NCBI GenBank assembly: GCA_017303635.1 | Contig: JAFLCG010000011.1 | Location: forward strand, 62,001-126,000 | DNA length: 64,000 nt | Origin: Anaerolineae bacterium | Lineage (GTDB): Bacteria > Chloroflexota > Anaerolineae > Aggregatilineales > Phototrophicaceae | Direction of reading: 5' to 3' | Shown: positions 24,141 through 33,230 of the stretch, piece after piece | Layout: each line of letters begins with the position of its first letter | How positions within the stretch are numbered: the first letter of the stretch is position 1 | The notes under the pieces: model-generated | What the model was told of the DNA's origin: nothing | Database searches by the model: none | Seen by the model: the letters and a program-made list of their open reading frames with translations, nothing else | Position numbers and translations under genes: made by a program

Positions 24141-25076
24141 TTAATCTCCCAAAAATTCCGCGACGTTCGCGCCCGTGACCAGCACGGTCGGCACGTAGAT
24201 CACACGCTGGTTGATGGTCTCACCGGCCAGCACGCGGGCGACTGCGTCAGCCGTCGCGGCGCCAATCCCGGCGAAGTCCTGCGCGACCGAGGCTTCAAAG
24301 TTGCCGCCTGCCGCGATGGCATCCAGTGCCTGCGGGTTGGCGTCGATCCCCACAATCACGATGCCTTCATTCTGGCGGCCAGCCGCTTCAATGGCTTGCA
24401 GCGCGCCCAGTGCTGGTTGATCCCAGGCGGCCCAGACCGCGCTGATGCTGCCCGGTTCCGGGTTCGCAGCCAGTACGGCTTCCATCTTGGCACGAGAATC
24501 GGCGATACCGCCATCGGCGACATCCGGGGTAATGCGGTCGATGACTTCGATATCAGGGTTGTTGGCGAAGATCGTATCCGCGATGATGCCGCGCTTCTGG
24601 ACGGGCGGGAACGGATCGAAGACGAACATGACCACGCGCCCTGCGCCGCCGATGCGGTCAGCCACATAGGTGGCGGTTTCAGCGGCCATGGCATAACCAT
24701 TGCTGGTCACATTGGTGACGAGCAGCGGGTCACTGCCGGCATCCATGCCGAACACCGGGATACCGGCGGCGCTGGCGACTTCCAACCCGGCGGCGACCTG
24801 AGCCGGATCGACATTGATGACGATGGCATCCACACCCTGGTTGACCACATCTTCGATGCGGCTGATGACAGCGGCCACGTCGCCCGCCGTATCAATCACA
24901 TTCACAGTCCAGCCAGTGCCTTCCGCTGCCGTCTGGAAGCCTTCGACCACGAATTGGGTGCCGGGTTGGGCCAGGTAGGGGGTGATGACCGCTACCGTCG
25001 GCGCATCCTGCGCCAGCACGCCGCCGCCGATCAACAGCAGCGCCAGCACAGCCAGCACAACACTTAAACGACGCAT
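24141..25076 (-). CDS. Periplasmic/extracytoplasmic sugar-binding protein, RbsB-like
   Basis: A 311-residue class I solute-binding protein of the LacI/RbsB fold. The signal peptide is MRRLSVVLAVLALLLIGGGVLAQ, with cleavage near VLAQD, followed by the first-domain strand VAVITPYLAQPG, VDAIVINVDP and the PVFGMDAGSDP hinge. The start at 25076 is chosen because AAGGAGCT lies just upstream and the signal peptide begins there; a longer frame to 25145 is not supported. It is the first gene of the operon and the one whose specificity decides the transported sugar, which is unknown. Confidence 0.92.
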   Translation of the reverse strand: MRRLSVVLAVLALLLIGGGVLAQDAPTVAVITPYLAQPGTQFVVEGFQTAAEGTGWTVNVIDTAGDVAAVISRIEDVVNQGVDAIVINVDPAQVAAGLEVASAAGIPVFGMDAGSDPLLVTNVTSNGYAMAAETATYVADRIGGAGRVVMFVFDPFPPVQKRGIIADTIFANNPDIEVIDRITPDVADGGIADSRAKMEAVLAANPEPGSISAVWAAWDQPALGALQAIEAAGRQNEGIVIVGIDANPQALDAIAAGGNFEASVAQDFAGIGAATADAVARVLAGETINQRVIYVPTVLVTGANVAEFLGD

Positions 25077-25126
25077 TTGAAAAAGCTCCTTAAAAAGGGG
25101 ATATTCAGCCCCTATGACCTTAACGC

Positions 25127-25161
25127 AAAAGACGCGCTTCTGCAAAGAGGAGGCGCGTCTT
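25127..25161 (-). terminator. Rho-independent terminator after the first PAS kinase
   Basis: Stem AAGACGCGC / GCGCGTCTT followed on the minus strand by TTTT. It lies about 45 bases past the kinase stop, and belongs to a set of three related GC stems at 25.1, 28.96 and 33.17 kb. Confidence 0.7.
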
Positions 25162-25205
25162 CGCGATGGGACTTTGGTGACAAATTGTGCCTGATCAGGC
25201 CAGGT

Positions 25206-28200
25206 TCATGGTTCTTGCCGTGTGACGGGCAATACCACGGTAAAGGTAGTTCCCTGACCAACTTCACTTTCGACTTCGATGCTGCCACCATGAGTCAGCA
25301 CGGCCTCCCGGGCAATGCTCAAGCCTAACCCGGTACCCGCGATATCCCCAACGTTGGCAGCGCGGTGGAAAGGTTCAAACAGATGCTTCAGGTCGTCCGC
25401 TGGGATGCCGATTCCATGGTCAGTGACTTGGCAACGCACGCTCTCACCGTCCTGGGAAAGCGTAAGATGAATAGCGCTATCCGGCGGGGAATATTTGAGC
25501 GCATTCGATACCAGGTTACCGATGATCCGTCGCATCAGGTGCAGATCAACGTAAAGCATGATCGGCTTTTCCAGACCCCGGAAGATGATGCGTTCGTGGT
25601 AATCCGGTCGGCCCTGGAATTCATCAATGATGTCCTGGCACAAGGCGTTTAGATCACTGTTGGCTGGGCGGAATTCGATGCGTTTTGCTTGCATGTGGGC
25701 GAGCTGCAGCACATCATCCATGATCTCCTTCATGGTGTTGACCTGGAGGCGGATTTTGTCCAGGCGTTTGTTGATCTGCGCCTCATCCATGCGGTCTCGG
25801 TAGATAGTCAGGCTCTCGGTGGTTGCCAGGATCACCGCCAGAGGGGTACGGAATTCGTGTGAAGCCGTGGAGATAAATCGGGATTTGAGTTCGCTGACTT
25901 CTTTTTCCTTCTCTAGCGCCAGTCGCAATCCTTCCTCGGCTTGCTTTAACAAGGTGATATCCCAGTTAACGCCGATCATCCGCGTTGGCTGACCTGTACT
26001 ATCTCGGAAAATGACTGCTTTGACTTTCAGATAGCGCAGCTCTCCATTCGGGCGGCTAATACGGAACTCGGTATCTAGCGCCTTGTCGCCCCGCAGCGCA
26101 GCTTGCATGGCAATCTGCATCTGCGTGAAGTCTTCAGGGTAAAGTAATCCCGAAGACCAGGTTTCTCGCGTGGTGCCGCTGAACAGGTTGCGACTAATGC
26201 CATAGAGTGTGAACATCTGGTCATCCCAGATCAGGTTATCCGTTTGAATATCCCAGTCCCAGACACCGATTCCCCCGGTTTCGGTGGCGAGTTGTAACCG
26301 TTGGGATAAGGCCTCTAGCTTCTTCTCCACCTGTTTGCGCTCGGTGATGTCAGTGAAGGTCGCAACCACACCGGAAGGTCGGGTTTGTTCGGGATCAAGG
26401 ATGGGCTGTGCATTGATTAAGATCCACCTCAGGGCGCCGTCAGGTTTGTGGACGCCCATGACGACGTTCTTTTGTCCTTCACCCGTAGCCAGGGCCACCA
26501 TCCCCGGGTGGGTATCACCGGGGAAAGGACTGCCATCTTCGTGAATGGCCCGCCAGCGTGGATCCACTGATGTGCGCCCGATCAGTTGGTCATAGGTCAA
26601 TCCCAAAATGCGTTCGGCTGCGGCATTACAGGTCACGACCCTGCCATCGACCGCTTGCATGGTGATTCCTTCGGACATGGTGTCAATCAGGGTTCGGTAG
26701 CGCTGTTCGCTTTCCTTCAGCGCATTCTGGGATTTCTTCAATTCAGTGATGTCGAAAAGGGTGGATCTGCTTCTGACGTAAGCGCCGCTGTCATCGTAGA
26801 CGGCGGTGACATTAACCAGCACCGTGAACAGACTGCCGTCTTTCCTTTTGCATTCAAGTTCGATGCCAGTGAGGCTGCCTGTCTCTTTGAGGATGGGGAA
26901 ATGTGCTCGAAAGGTAGCGATACTCTCTGCGGTGAGAATATCCACCGCCCGCAGTTTGCCGACGATTTCCTCCCGCGTGTAGCCTAACCACTTTAATTCC
27001 GTATCATTGATCTGGACGACGAGTCCTTCTGCATTCAACGAGTGATACCCACATGGCGCGTTGTTGTATAAATCGTGTATTTCTGCGACGTACTTTTCCC
27101 TGGCTTCTTCGGCTTGTTTAAGCGCGCTGATATCCCGGTTAACCGCCACAATGCCCAACGGTTTCCCGCTTTCATCGTGTACCACTGTTACTGAACCGAG
27201 AATGTGAATGCGGCTGCCATCTTTACGCTGCTGAATGGTTTCTGCCTGCCACCAACTTCCTGCGGCTATTCTATCGATGACCTGCTGATATTCTTCCAGT
27301 GAGCGAAACTCTGCACGCAGGATCGTGCTCGAATTTAGACCGAGGACCTCCGCCTCGCTCCAACCGTAAATCCGTTCTGCCGCCTTGTTCCAACTCTGAA
27401 TTTGCAGGTTCATGTCGGTGACGATCACCGCATCGCTCATGTTAGCTTGTACGCTGGCATGATACCGGAGCTGCCTGTCCTGTTCTTTGCGTACGGTAAT
27501 GTCTCGGATGATCCCGACCAGGTTGGCGACCCGGTGAATCGAACGGTTGACCGGGGCCAGGCTTATTTCGACCTCGAAGAGCGTCCCATCCTTGCGCCTG
27601 GCCCGGGCTTCAATCCGCCGGATTTGGTGAGAGTCGGCTACTTCACGCACAGAGGCTTCGATGTATGCTGCCTGGTCTGGCTCAAAGTAGGATGTCAGTG
27701 ATGTGCCAGGGCAGTCGTTGGCTTCAACGCCAAACGCTTCCGCAAAGGCGTAGTTGACTTGCTGAAGCCCATCGTGGATGTTCAGCAGCACGATCCCATC
27801 ACCGCTGTGATTAAAAATCGCCTCCAGACGATGAGTGGTCTTCTCTAGCTCTTTGGTACGCTCCTGTACGCGCTGTTCCAGCAAATCGCGCGATTCTCTC
27901 AGCGCGTCTTCGGCTTGGACCCGATCCGTAATGACTTCGGAAAAAAGGATCATGCCGCCGATCTCGCCGTGGCTGTCGTACCACGGGCGAACTTCCCAGC
28001 GTACCCAGTCCAGCGTGCCGTCAGTGCGAAGAAACGGTTCCTTCTCGCGCGCCTCGATGGCCCCCTGCAGGCAGCGCCGATTAATTTCTCTGGTCTGCTC
28101 TGGAATTTCAGGGAAAACGTCGTAATGGTATCGCCCAACGATTGATTGTTCACTCAGGCGATAATCGGTCAGGAAGCGGCGGCTTGCTGCCAGGTAGCGC

Positions 28201-28739
28201 ATATCCCGGTCGAACATCGCAATGGCTGCCGGCGTACATTCAATCAGCAGTTGTAGTTGTTTTTCACTTTGGTCCAAGGCTGCTTCCATTTGCTCAAAGG
28301 TATGGTCATGATCTGGAAGTGCGTGTTGCGAGTGGTTGTCAGTATTGGCAACTGACCTGTGCCTGGTGCGCTTGATCTGAAGCTCTTGCCGGACGAGGTC
28401 CATCAGGCGGTGATGATCGGCTCTATCCACAACGCCCACAACGCCCTGTCGCATCAGGTCAACCACCTCGGTCACCGTCGTCGTGTCCACAATCACCAGC
28501 AGCGGAACCTGCGGTTGATGCTGCTGCACCAACTGGACACAATTCGACAAGGATGAATCTGGTCGTTCTGCGTTGACCAAAATCAGGTCCCATAACTGTT
28601 CGCGCAAAGTCGCATGGACAGCGGCTGGATCGTCCAAATGACGATAATCAATTGCAGTAGTGGCGGTGTCACGCAGGAGTTCGATGATGGGGGCTGCGGT
28701 GTTGGCGACAACGTTGAGAACGAGGAGCTTGTTTTCCAT
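25206..28739 (-). CDS. Multi-PAS hybrid-like histidine kinase 1
   Basis: A cytosolic kinase of about 1177 residues. Order: pseudo-receiver (1-115, asparagine where the phosphoacceptor Asp should be, DLILVNAERPDS), six PAS domains (~150-925) and HisKA with H in STASHEFRTP (~955). The HATPase domain (~1055-1172) has NLVSNALKYS, DHGIGIP and GTGLGLSIARE. There is no membrane segment and no C-terminal receiver. The ATG at 28739 is chosen because it aligns with the paralogue's start and a TATAAT promoter lies between it and the longer frame. The target is unknown. It is a tandem paralogue of the kinase at 29.1-33.0 kb. Confidence 0.9.
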   Translation of the reverse strand: MENKLLVLNVVANTAAPIIELLRDTATTAIDYRHLDDPAAVHATLREQLWDLILVNAERPDSSLSNCVQLVQQHQPQVPLLVIVDTTTVTEVVDLMRQGVVGVVDRADHHRLMDLVRQELQIKRTRHRSVANTDNHSQHALPDHDHTFEQMEAALDQSEKQLQLLIECTPAAIAMFDRDMRYLAASRRFLTDYRLSEQSIVGRYHYDVFPEIPEQTREINRRCLQGAIEAREKEPFLRTDGTLDWVRWEVRPWYDSHGEIGGMILFSEVITDRVQAEDALRESRDLLEQRVQERTKELEKTTHRLEAIFNHSGDGIVLLNIHDGLQQVNYAFAEAFGVEANDCPGTSLTSYFEPDQAAYIEASVREVADSHQIRRIEARARRKDGTLFEVEISLAPVNRSIHRVANLVGIIRDITVRKEQDRQLRYHASVQANMSDAVIVTDMNLQIQSWNKAAERIYGWSEAEVLGLNSSTILRAEFRSLEEYQQVIDRIAAGSWWQAETIQQRKDGSRIHILGSVTVVHDESGKPLGIVAVNRDISALKQAEEAREKYVAEIHDLYNNAPCGYHSLNAEGLVVQINDTELKWLGYTREEIVGKLRAVDILTAESIATFRAHFPILKETGSLTGIELECKRKDGSLFTVLVNVTAVYDDSGAYVRSRSTLFDITELKKSQNALKESEQRYRTLIDTMSEGITMQAVDGRVVTCNAAAERILGLTYDQLIGRTSVDPRWRAIHEDGSPFPGDTHPGMVALATGEGQKNVVMGVHKPDGALRWILINAQPILDPEQTRPSGVVATFTDITERKQVEKKLEALSQRLQLATETGGIGVWDWDIQTDNLIWDDQMFTLYGISRNLFSGTTRETWSSGLLYPEDFTQMQIAMQAALRGDKALDTEFRISRPNGELRYLKVKAVIFRDSTGQPTRMIGVNWDITLLKQAEEGLRLALEKEKEVSELKSRFISTASHEFRTPLAVILATTESLTIYRDRMDEAQINKRLDKIRLQVNTMKEIMDDVLQLAHMQAKRIEFRPANSDLNALCQDIIDEFQGRPDYHERIIFRGLEKPIMLYVDLHLMRRIIGNLVSNALKYSPPDSAIHLTLSQDGESVRCQVTDHGIGIPADDLKHLFEPFHRAANVGDIAGTGLGLSIAREAVLTHGGSIEVESEVGQGTTFTVVLPVTRQEP

Positions 28740-28830
28740 GCTGGTGGCCCGTTTCCGATTGAGAACTACTTTTCCTTTGTTAATGTCCGATCGACGCTTG
28801 AGTTCTGGTCGATACGGTGATCTTACGAAA

Positions 28831-28839
28831 ATTATAACA
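28831..28839 (-). promoter_or_regulatory. Extended -10 promoter of PAS kinase 1
   Basis: Minus-strand TGTTATAAT (TATAAT at 28836-28831) lies about 92 bases before the kinase start. The same sequence in the same context (ATTATAACAT preceded by CTTAC on the plus strand) lies upstream of PAS kinase 2. Confidence 0.65.
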
Positions 28840-28957
28840 TAAGTTACCCTGATTGATTTAATTGAGAATAAGACCATTGATGACCTTGATCAGATCAACT
28901 CCGATGAAGATTCCGCTACAACGGATTTTAGAGCCGCCGCACCTCAGCACCGGACAC

Positions 28958-28991
28958 AAAAGCCGCGCTTCCGTACAAGGGGAGGCGCGGC
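28958..28991 (-). terminator. Terminator after PAS kinase 2
   Basis: Stem GCCGCGC / GCGCGGC with TTTT on the minus strand, about 75 bases past the kinase stop. It has the same form as the hairpins at 25127 and 33166. Confidence 0.6.
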
Positions 28992-29065
28992 GCTTAGCGT
29001 CGACACAAGAACCTGACCAGATCCCGCAGGACGACATGCCATGACTGCTGATGAGGGGCGAAAAT

Positions 29066-32000
29066 TTAGTCGGTGGTCAAGTTCTCATGAGGGATAAAGG
29101 GTAAGACCACCGTGAACGTGGTTCCCTGGCCAACCTCACTTTCGACTTCGATGGTGCCGCCATGTGTCAGTACGGCTTCACGCGCAATACTCAAACCTAA
29201 CCCGGTACCGCCGATGGTCCCAACATTGGCAGCCCGATGGAAAGGTTCAAACAAGTGTTTCAGGTCGTCCGGCGGAATGCCGATCCCTTGATCACTGATC
29301 TGGCAGGTGACGTGTTTGGCATCCCTGGAAAGCGTCAGTTGAACGGCGGCATCTGGAGGGGAATACTTCAGTGCGTTGGATACCAGGTTGCCAATGATCC
29401 GTCGCATCAGGTTCACGTCCATACAGAGCATGACCGGCCCCTCGGGAGCACTAAAGACGATGCGTTCGCGGTATTCAGGGCGGCTCTGGTATTCTTCAAG
29501 GATGTCCTGGCAAAAGGACTTCAGATCGCTATCGACTGGACGAAACTCGATGCGTTTTGCTTGGAATCGGGCGAGCTGCAGCACATCGTCCATGATCTCC
29601 GCCATGGCCTTGACCTGGAGGCGGATTTTATCCAGACGTTTGTTAACTTGAGCGTCATCCATCTGTGTTCGATACACGGTCAGAGTTTCGGTGGCTGCCA
29701 GGATCACAGCCAGAGGCGTGCGGAATTCATGTGAAGCGGTGGAAATAAACCTGGATTTGAGTTCGCCGATCTCCTTTTCCTTCTCCAGCGCCATCCGCAG
29801 TCCCTCTTCGGCCTGCTTCAATACCGTGATGTCCCATAGAACGCCGAGCATGCGTGTGGGCTGACCGCTGCTGTTGTGAAAAACAATCGCTTTGAGCTTG
29901 AGGTGGCGCAGTTGTCCATCCGGTCGATTGATCCGGAACTCGGAATCGATCGGCTTCTGTTCCACGAGGGCCATTTGAATTTCGTGTTCCATGCGGCTGA
30001 CGTCGTCAGGGTGCAGCAAACCCAGGTTCCAGGTGTCGCGTGCCTTGACGCTGAATGCCTCTCGTTTCAGCCCATACAGCCTGAACATCTGGTCATCCCA
30101 GATCATGTCATCAGTCTGCAAGTCCCAGTCCCAGATGCCAATATTCCCTACTTCAGTCGCCAGTTGTAATCGTTTGGAGAGGGTCTGCAGCTCCACCTCC
30201 GCCTGTTTCCGTTCCGTGATGTCGGTGAAGGTACTCACCACGGCCCTGGGTAGAGTTTGCCCGGGCTCAAACAATGGTTGATTACTGACCTGTATCCAAC
30301 GCAGGGAGCCATCAGGTTTGTGAACGCCGATCACCACATTAGTCTGTGCTTTGCCGGTGGCCAGCGTCACCATCGCTGGATGGGTCTCCCGGCGGAAGGG
30401 AGTACCATCTTCGTGGAAGGTCCGCCAGCGTGGATCAAGCGATGTACGCCCGACCAGTTGGTCATGCGTCAGCCCCAGAATCTGTTCTGCGGCTGCATTA
30501 CAGGTCAGGATGGTGCTATCTTGTGCTTGCAGTACGATTCCTTCAGTCATCGTGGAGATCAGCGTACGGTAAAGCTGTTCACTTTCCTTCAGTGCATTCT
30601 GGGATTTCTTCAGTTCAGTGATGTCGAAAAGGGTGGATCTGCTTTTGACGAACGCCCCGCTGTCATCGTAGACGGCGGTGACATTAACCAGCACTGTGAA
30701 CAGACTGCCGTCTTTCCTTTTGAGTTCAAGTTCGATGCCAGTCAGGCTGCCTGTCTCCTTGAGGACGGGGAAATTGGCTCGAAAGGCAGCGATACTCTCT
30801 GTGGTGAGTAAATCCACCGCCCGAAGTTTGCCGACGACTTCCTCCCGCGAGTAACCTAACCACTTCAATTCCGTATCATTGATCTGGACGACGACCCCTT
30901 CTGCATTTAAGGAGTGATACCCACATGGCGCGTTGTTGTATAAATCGTGGATTTCTGCGACGTACTGTTCCCGGGCTTCTTCCGCTTGTTTCCGCTCCCT
31001 GATGTCCCGAATGACGCTAATGAATTCAATCGGCCTGCCACTGATAGAGTCCCGGACAATCGTGCTCTTTACTTCAACCCAGATGGCGTGTCCATCTTTA
31101 TGTAAAAGGCGTCTCTCAAGGGTATAGTCAAGCGTGGAAGTGTCATCGCTGGAGTGAAGGGCTTCTTGAAGGGATGACCGTGCTTTGTGCCAGTCATCTG
31201 GATGAATGATGAGAAACCCTGGCTGTCCGATCAGCTCTTCAGGTGCGTAACCGAGTAATCGCTGGCATGAAGGGGTTATGAATGTGTAGATCCCCTCGGC
31301 GGAAACGACGGTGATGACATCCTGGATGTTTTCAGCCAGCAGGCGGTAGCGCGCTTCGCTCTCGCGTAGGGCATTTTCTGCCTGTTTCCGCTGTGTGATT
31401 TCGTGGATGATCCCAATGACTTCGATGGGTTTACCAAGAGCATCCCGAACAATTGAAGCCGAGAGCTCAACCCAGATAGGGTATCCATCTTTATGTAACA
31501 GACGATGTTCAACTCTGAAGGTATCAGCACCGGATTTCAGCGCGTTCTGTAACGCTGCTTGACTAATGGGTCGATCTTCAGGTACCAGGAGATCAAAGCC
31601 AGGTTTCCCTACCAATTCATCAGGTCTGTAACCCAGTAGCGGAAAACAAGAGGGGGTTACGAAAGTTCGAATACCATCAGGTGTGATTCGGGCGATCACA
31701 TCTTTGATGTTTTCAGCCAGCAGGCGGTAGCGCGCTTCGCTTTCCCGCAAGGTATCTTCGGCCAGTTTGCGCTGAGTGATGTCCCGCATGATGCTAATGA
31801 TTTCGATCGGTTGGTTACTGATCGGATCACGGACAATCGACCCGGAGATCTCCACCCATATAGTACTGCCGTCCTTGCGTAGTACCCGGTGCAAGTTTGT
31901 AAACGAGGTAGCTCCGGAAGCTATCGCTTGTTGAACCATAGCATGGGAGTGGGGGCGGTCATCGGGATGGATGATTTCCATCACCGGGCGCTCCAGCAAC

Positions 32001-32971
32001 TCATCCGGAGTATAACCAAGCAGCGGGAAACAGGATGCTGTGACGAATGTGCGAATGCCGTCCGGCGTGATCTTGGCGATGGCTTCAGTGATGTTTTCAG
32101 CTAACAGGCGGTAGCGCGCTTCGCTCTCACGCAGGGCAGCTTCTGTCTGTTTAAATTGTTCGCGGTCAGTGATGTTTTGATGGACGCTCACCATACCCAT
32201 CGGTTGACCCGCCTCGTCACGTATCAGCCGCAGCGATCCACGAATGCGTAGTTGGCTACCATCCTTGTGATGTTGCGTGAATGCGCCCTGCCACCAATGC
32301 CCTGCCTGGGTGGTCTCCATGATCTGCTGAAATTCATCTGCCGAGTCCAGGACGGTACCCAGGATCATACTGGAGCTGCGACCCAGGACCTCTGATTCGC
32401 TCCAACCGTAAATGCGCTCGGCGGCTTGGTTCCAACTCTGAATTTGCAGGCTCATGTCGGTGACAATGACTGCGGCATTCATCTGTGCGGGCAGCAGCCC
32501 GTGCTGCGACTTGGGGAGGATGGATTCCGGCGCGGTAGCCAAAGCGTCTTGAACGGCTATCTCAAGGGTGTTGGGATCTTTAGCTGCTGAATAATGGCTG
32601 TTCAGCTCTTGCTGAATCAGTTCAATCAGATGGCAGTGGTCACCGTGTTCAGCCACACCACGCACACCCTTCCGCATGAGGTCAACCGCGTCCTTGAGGG
32701 TCGCCGTTTCCAGGGTCACCAGCAGGGGGACCTGGGGTTGAAGGCGGTTTGCCAATTGGATGCTCTTGGAGAGAAGCGAATCTGCCTGTGCCGAGTTGAA
32801 GAGAATCAGATCCCAATGCTGCTCGCGCAAAGCGGCTTCGATACAGTTTGGTGTGGCCGCTTGGCGATCAACAAACTCAATTTTGGCAGTGTCACGCAGG
32901 TATTCTAGGATGGGGTTCGCATGGGTCGACGCAATGTTGAGGAAGAGAGAATTACTGCGTGTGATATCCAT
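29066..32971 (-). CDS. Multi-PAS histidine kinase 2
   Basis: A 1301-residue cytosolic paralogue of kinase 1. Order: pseudo-receiver (1-115, DLILFNSAQAD, again Asn in place of Asp), seven PAS domains (~160-1050), HisKA (STASHEFRTP) and HATPase (NLVSNALKYS, DQGIGIP, GTGLGLSIARE). PAS domains 2-4 are near-copies in tandem (AENI.....ITPDGIRTFVT.SCFPLLGY). The C-terminal half matches kinase 1 closely, and about 400 bases around 30.6-31.0 kb are almost identical to 26.7-27.1 kb. The start ATG lies about 50 bases after a TATAAT. Input and target are unknown. Confidence 0.92.
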   Translation of the reverse strand: MDITRSNSLFLNIASTHANPILEYLRDTAKIEFVDRQAATPNCIEAALREQHWDLILFNSAQADSLLSKSIQLANRLQPQVPLLVTLETATLKDAVDLMRKGVRGVAEHGDHCHLIELIQQELNSHYSAAKDPNTLEIAVQDALATAPESILPKSQHGLLPAQMNAAVIVTDMSLQIQSWNQAAERIYGWSESEVLGRSSSMILGTVLDSADEFQQIMETTQAGHWWQGAFTQHHKDGSQLRIRGSLRLIRDEAGQPMGMVSVHQNITDREQFKQTEAALRESEARYRLLAENITEAIAKITPDGIRTFVTASCFPLLGYTPDELLERPVMEIIHPDDRPHSHAMVQQAIASGATSFTNLHRVLRKDGSTIWVEISGSIVRDPISNQPIEIISIMRDITQRKLAEDTLRESEARYRLLAENIKDVIARITPDGIRTFVTPSCFPLLGYRPDELVGKPGFDLLVPEDRPISQAALQNALKSGADTFRVEHRLLHKDGYPIWVELSASIVRDALGKPIEVIGIIHEITQRKQAENALRESEARYRLLAENIQDVITVVSAEGIYTFITPSCQRLLGYAPEELIGQPGFLIIHPDDWHKARSSLQEALHSSDDTSTLDYTLERRLLHKDGHAIWVEVKSTIVRDSISGRPIEFISVIRDIRERKQAEEAREQYVAEIHDLYNNAPCGYHSLNAEGVVVQINDTELKWLGYSREEVVGKLRAVDLLTTESIAAFRANFPVLKETGSLTGIELELKRKDGSLFTVLVNVTAVYDDSGAFVKSRSTLFDITELKKSQNALKESEQLYRTLISTMTEGIVLQAQDSTILTCNAAAEQILGLTHDQLVGRTSLDPRWRTFHEDGTPFRRETHPAMVTLATGKAQTNVVIGVHKPDGSLRWIQVSNQPLFEPGQTLPRAVVSTFTDITERKQAEVELQTLSKRLQLATEVGNIGIWDWDLQTDDMIWDDQMFRLYGLKREAFSVKARDTWNLGLLHPDDVSRMEHEIQMALVEQKPIDSEFRINRPDGQLRHLKLKAIVFHNSSGQPTRMLGVLWDITVLKQAEEGLRMALEKEKEIGELKSRFISTASHEFRTPLAVILAATETLTVYRTQMDDAQVNKRLDKIRLQVKAMAEIMDDVLQLARFQAKRIEFRPVDSDLKSFCQDILEEYQSRPEYRERIVFSAPEGPVMLCMDVNLMRRIIGNLVSNALKYSPPDAAVQLTLSRDAKHVTCQISDQGIGIPPDDLKHLFEPFHRAANVGTIGGTGLGLSIAREAVLTHGGTIEVESEVGQGTTFTVVLPFIPHENLTTD

Positions 32972-33020
32972 TTATCTGGCTCGTTATGTATGCAAACTAC
33001 CAAAATATAATCTTACAATA

Positions 33021-33029
33021 ATTATAACA
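33021..33029 (-). promoter_or_regulatory. Extended -10 promoter of PAS kinase 2
   Basis: Minus-strand TGTTATAAT (TATAAT at 33026-33021), about 50 bases before the ATG. It is a copy of the kinase 1 promoter context. Confidence 0.65.
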
Positions 33030-33165
33030 TTGATTCTATCCTTATTCTTTGAATATCAGAATTGAGATAATCTTGTGGCCTGAGCCATCACTACCCTGCT
33101 GTGGTTGCTTAAATTGTCCACTCTAGCAGCCGCTGTCATGGTTTCTCCTTTTGAGCCGGGAACAC

Positions 33166-33200
33166 AAAAGCCGCGCCCGTGTACACAGGCGCGGCTTTTT
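33166..33200. terminator. Strong bidirectional terminator
   Basis: AAAAGCCGCGCC / GGCGCGGCTTTTT, an 8-base GC stem flanked by A and T runs, with a 10-base loop. It ends the PhyH gene (minus strand, stop at 33231) about 30 bases downstream. Confidence 0.85.
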
Positions 33201-33230
33201 GACTGGGACTCTAGGTAGGGAAGCTGGGGA

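Larger units (their letters stand above)
28740..29065. other. Intergenic gap between the two PAS kinases
   Basis: A 326-base gap. It holds the promoter of PAS kinase 1 (28831-28839) and the terminator of PAS kinase 2 (28958-28991). I see no further gene in it. Confidence 0.7.

Noticed and set aside
25076..25145. Longer start for the sugar-binding protein
   Set aside because: The added residues precede a perfect signal peptide and an AAGGAGCT site that fits the inner ATG.
28740..28877. Longer start for PAS kinase 1
   Set aside because: The promoter-like TATAAT lies within this stretch, and the paralogue begins at the inner start.
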